Below, piece by piece: positions 55,840 through 64,000 of a stretch of DNA of 64,000 nucleotides (position 1 is the first letter of the stretch; every line of letters begins with the position of its first letter). A program made the translations under genes and the position numbers. The notes beneath the pieces are model-generated. The model did no database searches. It was not told where the DNA came from and was given only the letters and a program-made list of their open reading frames with translations. The stretch covers positions 1-64,000 of the forward strand of contig NZ_BJEC01000011.1 of the NCBI RefSeq assembly GCF_005405465.1. Direction: 5' to 3'. This DNA is from Weissella thailandensis (GTDB lineage: Bacteria > Bacillota > Bacilli > Lactobacillales > Lactobacillaceae).

Positions 55840-56865
55840 ATGGCAATAGAACATATTTTATTTGGAACTTATACAAAACGCGTTTCAAAAGGAATTTATG
55901 TTGCAGATTTCGATACTGAGTCAGGGCAGTTATCTAATCAAAATCTTGTAGCAGAACTTGGTTCACCTACTTATTTGGCATTAAGTAAAGCCAACAAGTT
56001 ATACGCAGTTGATAAGGGTGACGGCGAAGGTGGTGTTGCTGTCTATGATTATAAAGATGGTCATGCAACATTACAGCAAGAGCTGCTTACTGAAGGGGCA
56101 GCACCAGCATATGTTGCTGTCGATGAATCACGTCAATTAGTATATACAGGAAACTATCATAAAGGGACGTTGGATGTGTATGCAATTTCTGAAGACGGTA
56201 ATTTGACTTTAACTGATTCATATCAATCTGAAGGAAAAGGTCCTCGTCCAGAGCAAGAAGGCACACATGTCCACTTTAGCAATTTAACACCTGATAATCG
56301 GGTGGTCGTTGCTGATTTGGGGGCTGATAAGGTGCTCACATTTGATGTTTCTAGTGAAGGTAAATTAAGCTTAGTTGCAACGTTTAATACTGAAGCTGGT
56401 TTTGGACCGCGTCACATTCGTTTTAGTCCCGATGGCCAGTATGCTTATCTACTTGGAGAACTATCATCTAAGTTATCAGTATTAAAGTATCATGAAGATG
56501 GTTCGTTTACTTTGTTACAAACCGTTTTGATGATTCCTGAAAACTGGGATGCTCATAACGGTGGTGCTGCTATCTATGTATCAAAGGATGGCCGCTTTAT
56601 TTATACATCAAATCGTGGGCACAACTCAATTGCGGTATTTGCGGTTAAAGCAGATGGTGCTGCCGTTGAACACATGCAATGGGTTTCAACTGAAGGGGAC
56701 TTCCCACGAGATTTTGCTTTAAATCCTGAGGAAAATTACTTAGTTGCAGCTAACCAAAATACTGATAATGTTTCAGTATATTCACGTAATAGTGATACTG
56801 GAAAGCTTAGTCTGGTTCAGAAGGACTTTGCCATACCAGAAGCAATTCGTGTTTTGTTTGTTTAA
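55840..56865 (+). CDS. Lactonase family beta-propeller (6-phosphogluconolactonase-like)
   Basis: This 341-residue seven-bladed propeller is of the YkgB/Pgl type. Repeats such as LVYTGNYHKGTLDVY, GPRHIRFSPDGQYAY and FIYTSNRGHNSIAVF mark the blades. The likely role is hydrolysis of 6-phosphogluconolactone in the pentose-phosphate/phosphoketolase pathway of a heterofermenter. ATG 55840 is chosen; a GTG at 55828 is possible. A strong nested hairpin follows. Confidence 0.9.
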   Translation: MAIEHILFGTYTKRVSKGIYVADFDTESGQLSNQNLVAELGSPTYLALSKANKLYAVDKGDGEGGVAVYDYKDGHATLQQELLTEGAAPAYVAVDESRQLVYTGNYHKGTLDVYAISEDGNLTLTDSYQSEGKGPRPEQEGTHVHFSNLTPDNRVVVADLGADKVLTFDVSSEGKLSLVATFNTEAGFGPRHIRFSPDGQYAYLLGELSSKLSVLKYHEDGSFTLLQTVLMIPENWDAHNGGAAIYVSKDGRFIYTSNRGHNSIAVFAVKADGAAVEHMQWVSTEGDFPRDFALNPEENYLVAANQNTDNVSVYSRNSDTGKLSLVQKDFAIPEAIRVLFV

Positions 56866-56887
56866 TTAATGATTTGTTATTAATCAT

Positions 56888-56950
56888 GGATGATTCCCAC
56901 TATGGTGATGCATATTAAGCTGTATGTGCACCAGATGGGGATTTTTTATA
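56888..56950 (+). terminator. Terminator after the lactonase gene
   Basis: A two-tier stem (GATTCCCA with TGGGGATT; GGTGATGCATA with TATGTGCACC) is followed by Ts. Confidence 0.8.
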
Positions 56951-56990
56951 AAAAATAATTGTGTAAATATTATTAAAGAGAGGCAAAAAC

Positions 56991-58133
56991 ATGAAAGAAA
57001 AGCCAAATAGTCAATCAATTTTCCAGCGTTGGATGCTGGATAATAAGGTTGTATCTGCAATGTTAATGATTTTATTATTTTTAATAATTATCTTTATGCT
57101 TCATAAAGTAGAATTTATTTTCGCACCAGTTGCGGAATTCTTTAGGGCTGTTGGTGCGCCAATCATTATTGCAGGTGTATTTTATTTCTTATTGAATCCG
57201 ATGGTCGATTGGGCAGAACGTCGGTATAATTTTCCGAGAATCGCCACTATTTCAATTCAATTTTTAATTTTGGCTGTTTTGATTGTTTGGGGTTTAGCAG
57301 TGTTTATTCCCTGGGTAAGTAGTCAAATTGGTAGTTTGGTTGAAGAATGGCCAACCTATTGGCATAAAATTGTGCATATGGTTGATCAATTTACGTCAAA
57401 CAAACAATTTAATGCTATTAATAAATGGTTTAATACAACTAATACCGAAATATCAAGTTGGTTACAAGATTATTCAGCCGAATATGCTAAGAAAGGGCTA
57501 CATGGTGTGTCTTCTGTTGTGGGGACAGTCACTAGTGTTGTGATTGCCATTATTACTTTCCCATTTGTCCTATTTTACTTGCTAAAGGATGGCCATCAGA
57601 TGCCAGCGTATGTAGCAAAGTTTTTGCCAGCCAAGGCACGCCGCTCATTTTTAGAGACACTAAAAGAAATTAGTACGCAAATTTCAAATTACATTCGTGG
57701 CCAAATTGCAGTTGCGTTTGCGGTAATGATTATGTTTGCGATTGGATATACAATTATAGGGTTACCCTATGGTTGGTTAATTGCCATTGTCGCTGGAATT
57801 TTGAATATTATTCCTTTCCTAGGATCATTTTTGGCAATGGTGCCAGCCATTGTTGTCGGTATTTTTGTTTCACCAATCATGTTGATATCTGTTCTGATTG
57901 TCTTTATGATTGAGCAAACGTTAGAAGGACGACTGATTTCACCAAAGTTGTTGGGATCTTCAATGAAAATTCATCCAGTAACCGTTCTGATTGTTTTGCT
58001 ATCAGCGGGAAATGTGTTTGGCGTCTTAGGTGTTATTTTTGGAGTACCTGGATATGCCATTTTGAAAGTGTTGGTTTACCGCTTCTATAGTTGGTGGGAA
58101 TCGACTTCTGATATCTTTAAAGAAACTGACTAG
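56991..58133 (+). CDS. AI-2E family transporter
   Basis: This 380-residue AI-2E/PerM family membrane protein has an early membrane helix pair, a cytosolic/extracellular helical part (about 115-160), and late helices with YGWLIAIVAGILNIIPFLGS and the EQTLEGRLISPKLLG segment. Family members are exporters or Na+/H+ antiporters. No substrate can be named. AGAGAGG ribosome site. Confidence 0.88.
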   Translation: MKEKPNSQSIFQRWMLDNKVVSAMLMILLFLIIIFMLHKVEFIFAPVAEFFRAVGAPIIIAGVFYFLLNPMVDWAERRYNFPRIATISIQFLILAVLIVWGLAVFIPWVSSQIGSLVEEWPTYWHKIVHMVDQFTSNKQFNAINKWFNTTNTEISSWLQDYSAEYAKKGLHGVSSVVGTVTSVVIAIITFPFVLFYLLKDGHQMPAYVAKFLPAKARRSFLETLKEISTQISNYIRGQIAVAFAVMIMFAIGYTIIGLPYGWLIAIVAGILNIIPFLGSFLAMVPAIVVGIFVSPIMLISVLIVFMIEQTLEGRLISPKLLGSSMKIHPVTVLIVLLSAGNVFGVLGVIFGVPGYAILKVLVYRFYSWWESTSDIFKETD

Positions 58134-58157
58134 AATTAAAACATTAATAAATTTTGA

Positions 58158-58203
58158 CAAGTATAGCGCAAGGTACCTAAAGTACGTGCTATACTTGTTT
58201 TTG
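58158..58203 (+). terminator. Terminator after the AI-2E gene
   Basis: CAAGTATAGC (58158-58167) pairs with GCTATACTTG (58188-58197), followed by Ts. Confidence 0.9.
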
Positions 58204-58262
58204 TATGCATTAATCACGTGTAGGTTAAAAAATGACCTAAGGAGAATAGGAGAAGTTAAATT

Positions 58263-58778
58263 ATGAGTACGAATCACATTGTTTTGTTTGAACCATTAAT
58301 GCCAGCGAATACGGGGAACATTGCGAGAACCGCTACTGGAACTAATGCCAAATTGGATTTAATTGAACCACTAGGATTTAAATTAGATGATAAACATGTC
58401 AAACGTGCTGGTTTGGACTATTGGGATAATGTTGATATTACCGTTCACAAGAACTTGCCTGCTTTTATGGCAACGCTAAAAGATACTGATGAATTGTTCC
58501 TTATCTCTAAATTTGCAAAACAGTCATATCATCAAGCTGACTATACAAATCCTGATCATGATTATTATTTCTTATTCGGTAAAGAAACAACAGGCTTGCC
58601 TGAGCCCTTTATGAAGGAGCATCCAGACCAAGCTTTGCGTATCCCACAAAATGATAATCACATTCGTTCACTAAATCTTTCAAATACAGCAGCAATTGTT
58701 ATTTATGAAGTTTTGCGTCAACAAAGTTTTCCTAATCTTGATCTGACTCATGAATATGATTACGATAAACTGAAGTAA
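58263..58778 (+). CDS. trmL: tRNA (cytidine(34)-2'-O)-methyltransferase TrmL
   Basis: This 171-residue SPOUT enzyme 2'-O-methylates the wobble base of some Leu tRNAs. It has FEPLMPANTGNIARTATGT, the LFGKETTGLPE knot segment and RSLNLSNTAAIVIYE at the AdoMet site. Length typical for the CspR/TrmL branch. Next gene is ftsK, a common pairing. Confidence 0.94.
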   Translation: MSTNHIVLFEPLMPANTGNIARTATGTNAKLDLIEPLGFKLDDKHVKRAGLDYWDNVDITVHKNLPAFMATLKDTDELFLISKFAKQSYHQADYTNPDHDYYFLFGKETTGLPEPFMKEHPDQALRIPQNDNHIRSLNLSNTAAIVIYEVLRQQSFPNLDLTHEYDYDKLK

Positions 58779-58821
58779 ACACTAGATGATTGGTCTCTAA
58801 TTTTTAAGAAAGGAGGACCAT

Positions 58822-61635
58822 ATGGCATATAAGAAGAGTACAGCTAGAAAAAAGCCAACAAGGGGTCGCCCTAAAAAAAGCACTCCAAGAAAGACAACTA
58901 ATCGTAAGAAGAAAAAAAACAATGATACTTTGGATTGGTTTATCTCACGTTTACCACAGATTTCAGGATTAATTGCAGTTATTTTAACCATCCTAGCAAT
59001 TGCTAAAGTCGGATTGGTTGGCAAATTAGTGGCAAACTTAGTCCGCTTATTGGTGGGTGGCTCTTACCAAATATTGTTGATTGTCTTGTTGATACCATTT
59101 CTAGTTGTCATGGCATATGGAACATGGCCGCCTCGATTGAAATGGCATCATTATCTAGGCTTTACCACATTTTATGTGGGTATTATGTTGATTGGTTCTA
59201 TTTTGTTATTTAATAAGATGGATTTGCATAGCGATTATGTTGTCACTATCCAACAATTAATTAATCAAGATTTAAATAATCATGCGGTTACAACGCCGGT
59301 AGGTGGTGGTATTATTGGTGCGTTTATCTATCAATATACTTATTTAGCAACAGGTAATTTTGGCTCATGGTTGCTTGCTATCGTGCTATTGATTGTTGGT
59401 AATGTTGTGATGTTCCGATTACCAATCCGTAGCGTCTTTGATAATTTCTTTACGTTTGCTGAAGGCGCAGGTGATTTAGTACAGACTCAGGCGACAACGG
59501 CCCATGAAAAAATGACAGAGTCAATTAGTACGTTCCGTACAAAACAAAAAGATCGTCAGCAAGAGGCGATGAAGGATTTCTTTAATGAAGATCCTTTTAG
59601 TTCTAACCAAGAGAAGAAAGAAAATCCATTACCTGAGGCGTCTTCATCGGGTGAAGTCCATTTTAAGGTACCCAATAAGAAACAAGCATTAACTGATAAT
59701 GATGCAGAAGCTTCGGTTACTAAGTTTGTGGTACCTGAAATTGTGGCACCGACTTCTCAATATGATCAACAGGCGACAGTGTCTGTTGATCCAGAATTAA
59801 TGAAAAAGAGCCAGTCAAGTAGTGCCACAGCAACTGAAACTAAGGCACAGCATGCTGCTGCTTCAACGGCGCCTGCCTCAATGCAATCAAGCGCACCACA
59901 ACAAGCCAAGACAAGTTTTGATTCTAAACGAGTTGTACAGTCAGCTGATCCAGTTGAACCAGTTGTTTATGGTGAAGACTTAGCGGACGATGATTTGCTA
60001 CCAGGTCAGGATGTGCCATTGTCACATGTGGATATGCTAGATCGACCAGCAAAAAGTGAAGCTAAGCAAACGTCGCATCAAGCTAATATGCATGTGACAC
60101 CGTCAGCAATGTCGGAGCCAACGCCAGATGTTGATGCAAGCGGGTTGGCAACCGTGGTTAGTGATGAGGACTATCGCATACCAACAACCCAGTTATTACA
60201 ACAAATTGGTTCGACTGATCAATCACAGGAACGTGATGCCCTTAGTGAAAAGGCTCAGATTCTTCATCAAACTTTGCAGAGTTTCAAAATTAATGCAACG
60301 GTTGAAAAGGTTGTGTTAGGACCAACAGTTACTCAGTATGAAATTAAACCGGCTGTTGGGGTCAAAGTTTCGAAAATCCAAAATTTGGCTGATGATTTAG
60401 CGCTAGCATTAGCAGCAAAGTCCTTACGTATTGAGGCACCAATTCCTGGAAAAAATGTTGTTGGTATTGAAGTCGCCAATGATCAACAAGCGACAGTTGG
60501 TTTTCGTGACATGGTTGAAGAAGCCGGTATTGACACTGAAAAACCATTGGTTGTGCCAATTGGACGAGGTGTCACAAGTGGCGTTGTTAAAGTTGATTTG
60601 ACTAAAATGCCGCACTTGCTAATTGCTGGTTCAACTGGGTCAGGAAAATCAGTGGCTATTAATGGTATTTTAGCTTCAATTCTATTGCAAGCTAAACCTT
60701 CACAAGTACGTTTGATGCTTGTTGACCCTAAAAAGGTGGAGTTGTCAGTTTATAACGACATTCCGCATCTGATTACACCAGTTGTTTCGGATCCAAAAAA
60801 GGCAGCGTTGGGACTAAAGAAGGTTGTTGCTGAGATGGATCGTCGCTTTAAGTTATTGGCTGAAGAAGGTGTCCGTAATATTGACGGTTACAATAAGCTA
60901 ATGAAAAAGCGTGATGAAACCGAAAAGGGTGTTGCTTCGCAAAAATTGCCATATCTAGTTGTTATTATTGATGAGTTGGCTGATCTGATGATGACGTCGT
61001 CTGTATCAGGAGACGTTGAAAATGCCATTGTTCGAATCGCGCAATTGGGACGTGCTGCTGGTATCCATATGATAGTTGCCACACAACGACCATCGGTTGA
61101 TATTATTACTGGATTGATTAAAGCGAACGTACCATCACGAATGGCTTTCGCCGTATCCTCTGGTGTTGATTCACGTACTATCTTAGATGGTAATGGTGCT
61201 GAGAAACTATTAGGTCGTGGTGATATGTTATTTGCGCCAATCGGGTCAAATGGACCACAACGTGTCCAAGGTGCGTTTATATCTGATGATGATGTTGAAG
61301 CAATTACTGATTATATTAAGCAACAAGGTAGTGCACAATATGATGAATCAATGTCAGTATCAGATGCTGAAGTACAGGCATTAGAAAATGGTCATGGCTC
61401 AGGTAATGACGAATTGGATGAAAAGTGGGATGAAGTTTTGGAATTCATTCTTCGTGCAAATGGTGCATCGACATCATCTATTCAACGTCACTTCGGGATG
61501 GGCTATAATCGTGCTGGACGAATTATTGATGCCTTAGAAGATCGTGGATTAATCGGTCCGGCAAATGGTTCTAAGCCACGTGAGTTGAAGTTTACTGCTG
61601 AAATGATGGATCGTTTTAAAAAGGATGCACAGTAA
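58822..61635 (+). CDS. ftsK: DNA translocase FtsK/SpoIIIE
   Basis: This 937-residue motor clears chromosome ends from the septum. The Lys/Arg/Thr-rich start is followed by four membrane helices (about 40-200), a Ser/Gln/Thr linker (about 230-470), the RecA-type motor with GSTGSGKS near 602-609, and a C-terminal gamma DNA-reading winged helix (about 870-930: RHFGMGYNRAGRIIDALEDRG). AAAGGAGG is an excellent ribosome site. Ends in the dispersed element at 61691. Confidence 0.96.
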   Translation: MAYKKSTARKKPTRGRPKKSTPRKTTNRKKKKNNDTLDWFISRLPQISGLIAVILTILAIAKVGLVGKLVANLVRLLVGGSYQILLIVLLIPFLVVMAYGTWPPRLKWHHYLGFTTFYVGIMLIGSILLFNKMDLHSDYVVTIQQLINQDLNNHAVTTPVGGGIIGAFIYQYTYLATGNFGSWLLAIVLLIVGNVVMFRLPIRSVFDNFFTFAEGAGDLVQTQATTAHEKMTESISTFRTKQKDRQQEAMKDFFNEDPFSSNQEKKENPLPEASSSGEVHFKVPNKKQALTDNDAEASVTKFVVPEIVAPTSQYDQQATVSVDPELMKKSQSSSATATETKAQHAAASTAPASMQSSAPQQAKTSFDSKRVVQSADPVEPVVYGEDLADDDLLPGQDVPLSHVDMLDRPAKSEAKQTSHQANMHVTPSAMSEPTPDVDASGLATVVSDEDYRIPTTQLLQQIGSTDQSQERDALSEKAQILHQTLQSFKINATVEKVVLGPTVTQYEIKPAVGVKVSKIQNLADDLALALAAKSLRIEAPIPGKNVVGIEVANDQQATVGFRDMVEEAGIDTEKPLVVPIGRGVTSGVVKVDLTKMPHLLIAGSTGSGKSVAINGILASILLQAKPSQVRLMLVDPKKVELSVYNDIPHLITPVVSDPKKAALGLKKVVAEMDRRFKLLAEEGVRNIDGYNKLMKKRDETEKGVASQKLPYLVVIIDELADLMMTSSVSGDVENAIVRIAQLGRAAGIHMIVATQRPSVDIITGLIKANVPSRMAFAVSSGVDSRTILDGNGAEKLLGRGDMLFAPIGSNGPQRVQGAFISDDDVEAITDYIKQQGSAQYDESMSVSDAEVQALENGHGSGNDELDEKWDEVLEFILRANGASTSSIQRHFGMGYNRAGRIIDALEDRGLIGPANGSKPRELKFTAEMMDRFKKDAQ

Positions 61636-61690
61636 GAAATGAGCAATTCAGACATTCGGAATTACGATTAAAAAGTTTTAGATTAAATGA

Positions 61691-61805
61691 GAAGCTGGGA
61701 CAAAAATGTTCCAGTTTTTTTGTGTTAAAAATGTATTAATTATGTTTCTTTGTAATTCTTATCACATAACTGAATTTCAAAGCAACTTTTGTCTCGCAGT
61801 CTCTT
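61691..61805 (+). repeat. Dispersed hairpin element with tail (B), terminator of ftsK
   Basis: The stem AGCTGGGACA / TGTTCCAGTT (61693-61702, 61707-61716) and T-run are followed by GTGTTAAAAAT, a spacer and the tail TTTCAAAGCAACTTTTGTCTC. GGGACAAAA (61697-61705) can instead pair with TTTTGTCTC (61787-61795), and an outer GAGA/TCTC can close the loop. Confidence 0.75.
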
Positions 61806-61917
61806 TTTTAACATCTTAGGTTGATAGTATTGGTGATTTTTAATTTAAAAGATAGTTATTTTAACAAAATATGCTATCCTAATAGTGTTAACTGCCAATT
61901 ATGATAGGAGTTTTTGC

Positions 61918-62820
61918 ATGATAGAATTAAAAAATTTAACAAAAGAGTTTGGTGACAAAATTGCGGTTGACAATATGAATATGCAACTAGAAGCAGGACA
62001 TGTCGTTGGTTTGATTGGCCAGAATGGTGCTGGGAAAACGACAACTTTCCGAATGATGCTGGATTTTATTAAGCCCACACAAGGTACGATTACTTGGGAT
62101 AATCATGCTATTACAAATCGAGATAGGCAAAATATTGGTTTTTTGCCTGAAGAACGTGGCTTGTATCAAAAATTGAGTATTGAACAGCAAGTTGTTTATT
62201 TTGCTGCACTACATGGTATGTCGAAGAGTGATGCAAAACAAAAATTAAAGCATTGGATGACTAGACTGGACGTTGTGGGTAAGGTAACTGATAAAGTCCA
62301 AAGTCTGTCTAAAGGTAATGCACAAAAAGTTCAATTAATTGCGACGGTGATTACTGAACCATCATTACTGATATTGGATGAACCATTTACTGGTCTTGAT
62401 CCAGTTAATGCCCAACTCATGATGAATGAAATTTTACGCCTGAAGCACAACGGCACGATGATTATCTTTAGTTCACATAATATGAGTGGTGTTGAAAAGT
62501 TATCAGATGAATTATTAATGTTAAAACATGGACAGACAGTGCTAAGTGGTGGTTTATCTGATATTAGAGAGTCATTTGGACGTAGTGAAATCTATTTAGA
62601 ATCACCTGTAGAAGATGCGGAATTATTAGCGATACCAGGTGTCGTCTCGGTTGAGAAAGAAGGTGATGGCCGACATCTGAAGTTATCAGATGATCGTGTT
62701 GGTAAAGAGGTGTTCAGGATTGTTGCTCGAGACGGGTATGTACCGGTGTTTGCACAGACACCACCTACATTAGACGAAATTTTCCGTCGTGAAGTTGCCG
62801 GGGGTATTAAAAATGACTAG
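61918..62820 (+). CDS. ABC transporter ATP-binding protein (NatA-like)
   Basis: This 300-residue ABC ATPase has Walker A GQNGAGKTT near 32-40, the signature LSKGNAQKVQL (not the usual LSGGQ), Walker B LLILDEPFTGLDP, and a C-terminal extension typical of NatA/YhaQ-type exporters. ATG 61918 follows ATAGGAG; a possible upstream start at 61885 lacks one. It overlaps the permease gene by 8 bases, so the two form one exporter. Confidence 0.92.
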   Translation: MIELKNLTKEFGDKIAVDNMNMQLEAGHVVGLIGQNGAGKTTTFRMMLDFIKPTQGTITWDNHAITNRDRQNIGFLPEERGLYQKLSIEQQVVYFAALHGMSKSDAKQKLKHWMTRLDVVGKVTDKVQSLSKGNAQKVQLIATVITEPSLLILDEPFTGLDPVNAQLMMNEILRLKHNGTMIIFSSHNMSGVEKLSDELLMLKHGQTVLSGGLSDIRESFGRSEIYLESPVEDAELLAIPGVVSVEKEGDGRHLKLSDDRVGKEVFRIVARDGYVPVFAQTPPTLDEIFRREVAGGIKND

Positions 62821-64000
62821 ACATCAATTATTTTTGGTTGCCCGACAAACTTATATGAATCGCATGAAAACATTCGGCTTTTGGTCGGTTGTTTTAGCAC
62901 CATTATTAATTTTACTGGTTATCTTCGGTATTACGTTTGCAATAGATGCTACTAAAAGTGATGAGAAACCTACTGTAGCAATAGTGAATAACACATCACT
63001 AACGACGTATTTGGAGAAAAATAAATCAGTTGGTGCGCAGTATACGAATATCAAGTCGTCGGCTAAAGCCAAACAAGCCTTGCGTAATGATAAGATTGAT
63101 GGTTATTTGACTTCGCAAAATGAGTGCTATCATTTAACGATGGCCAAAGATGCTGAATCACTATCTGAAGATACTTTGCAAACGACGATTAATCAATATT
63201 ATATGGTTAATCAAGCAGCCAAATTGCATTTAGATACGAAACAATTACAAGATTTGATTCAACCACCACCATTTAATTCAACTGTCTATAGCAACAATGG
63301 TAAAACATCAACGGGTGGTGTATCTTCAAACGCTGCTAATAGTATGCTAGCTGGTGGATTAGGTATCTTTATCTTTATTTTTCTGACGGCGTATGTCGGC
63401 ATGATTGCTCAAGAAATTGCGAATGAAAAGTCTTCGCGAATTATGGAAATTTTGTTAGCAGTCACTTCGGCTGGGGTACAATTTTTTGGTAAACTATTAG
63501 GCGTTGCTGCGCTGGCAATTACCCATGGTATTGTGTATGTTGTGGCTGGCGTCATTGGCTACGCCTTTGTGCCTGATAATAAATATGTTGACATGGCTAA
63601 GGAACTTCTTACTGGTGTTGATGTTGGTTTTGCCGTAATGACGGGATTGTTAGCGATTGTTGGGATATTCTTGTACATGATTTTAACAGCAATTATATCG
63701 GCAATGATCAATGACTTGAGTCAAGTACAACAAGCTGTATCTCCAATTACTTATATGGCGATGATTGGCTATATTTTGACGTTTATCCTTGAGGGTCAGC
63801 CACATAATATGTTGATTAATACATTGTCTTATGTGCCATTTGTATCTCAGACGCTTATGCCAGCACGCTTAGGATTACAATATGCTAATATGACTGATGC
63901 GTTCGTTGCATTAGTATTAGAAGTTATTGTGCTGATTTTCTTGGCCAGATATGGATTACGAGTTTATAAGAAAAATGTGTTAACGTACAGTGATGGTAAT
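62813..64000 (+). CDS. ABC-2 type permease (NatB-like), runs off the window
   Basis: ATG 62813 opens a frame that stays open for 396 codons to the last base. It starts MTRHQLFLVARQTYMNRMK, then has a first membrane helix, an extracytosolic domain (about 45-165) and a cluster of helices after 170 with EIANEKSSRIMEILLAVTS, the classic ABC-2/NatB mark. It pairs with the ATPase just upstream, overlapping it by 8 bases. The C-terminal end is missing. Confidence 0.92.
   Translation, partial: MTRHQLFLVARQTYMNRMKTFGFWSVVLAPLLILLVIFGITFAIDATKSDEKPTVAIVNNTSLTTYLEKNKSVGAQYTNIKSSAKAKQALRNDKIDGYLTSQNECYHLTMAKDAESLSEDTLQTTINQYYMVNQAAKLHLDTKQLQDLIQPPPFNSTVYSNNGKTSTGGVSSNAANSMLAGGLGIFIFIFLTAYVGMIAQEIANEKSSRIMEILLAVTSAGVQFFGKLLGVAALAITHGIVYVVAGVIGYAFVPDNKYVDMAKELLTGVDVGFAVMTGLLAIVGIFLYMILTAIISAMINDLSQVQQAVSPITYMAMIGYILTFILEGQPHNMLINTLSYVPFVSQTLMPARLGLQYANMTDAFVALVLEVIVLIFLARYGLRVYKKNVLTYSDGN

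Overview
The window is the low-GC core chromosome of a Gram-positive lactic acid bacterium. The best guess is the Leuconostocaceae, most likely Weissella or a close relative. The reasons are the gene order (rnc-smc-ftsY-ylxM-ffh-rpsP-rimM-trmD-rplS; spx-mecA-coiA-pepF; divergent pepQ/ccpA; rpsU-yqeY-phoH-ybeY-dgkA-era-recO-glyQS), the extended -10 promoters (TGnTATAAT-like), T-box control of aminoacyl-tRNA synthetases, and a mevalonate-pathway gene (mvaS). The genus call is inference; family level is safer. No prophage, CRISPR array, plasmid backbone or complete insertion sequence is visible. Only the extreme left edge (1-47, minus) may be the start of a transposase-like gene.

Layout. 0.2-10.5 kb: RNase III, SMC, the SRP pathway (FtsY, YlxM, Ffh), ribosomal proteins S16 and L19, and RimM/TrmD, with a phosphatase gene on the other strand. 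10.5-16.5 kb: a dicarboxylate/amino-acid symporter, a YitT membrane protein coupled to a small tautomerase, glycerol kinase and a secreted LysM-NlpC/P60 protein. 16.5-20.3 kb: deoxynucleoside kinase and MscL (minus), then HAD phosphatase, a small membrane protein, a CPBP protease and an ABM-fold protein, ending with tRNA-Leu(CAG). 20.6-28.7 kb: PsiE-like, XpaC/TelA, Spx, MecA, CoiA, PepF and the YtxG/YtxH-like pair. 28.8-31.2 kb: PepQ diverging from CcpA. 31.2-37.9 kb is the most irregular part. It has a permease with a long structured leader, a frameshifted isoleucine-epimerase-like gene, alsD with a palindromic promoter region, a pyrophosphatase with an internal deletion, a tiny octad-repeat protein, a gene broken by an in-frame TAG, and three tRNAs, one with a T-loop mutation. 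38-46.7 kb: CoaBC, MvaS, nucleoside deoxyribosyltransferase, a cell-wall amidase, the T-box hisS-aspS operon and a second YitT. 46.8-54.6 kb: the rpsU-to-glyS cluster with a glycine T-box. 54.8-64 kb: TerC, lactonase, AI-2E-type exporter, TrmL, FtsK and a NatAB-like ABC exporter that runs off the right edge.

How it works together. Most genes serve translation, membrane targeting, RNA processing, chromosome segregation and cell-wall upkeep. CcpA with candidate cre boxes, Spx, MecA and two T-boxes are the visible regulators. The sequence departures most worth checking are the octad-repeat microprotein (36418-36558), the 28-residue gap in PpaC, the G6 frameshift in the epimerase-like gene, the catalytic His-to-Gln change in the NlpC/P60 protein, the U55C tRNA-Glu copy, and a family of dispersed terminator-like elements with long-range complementary tails.
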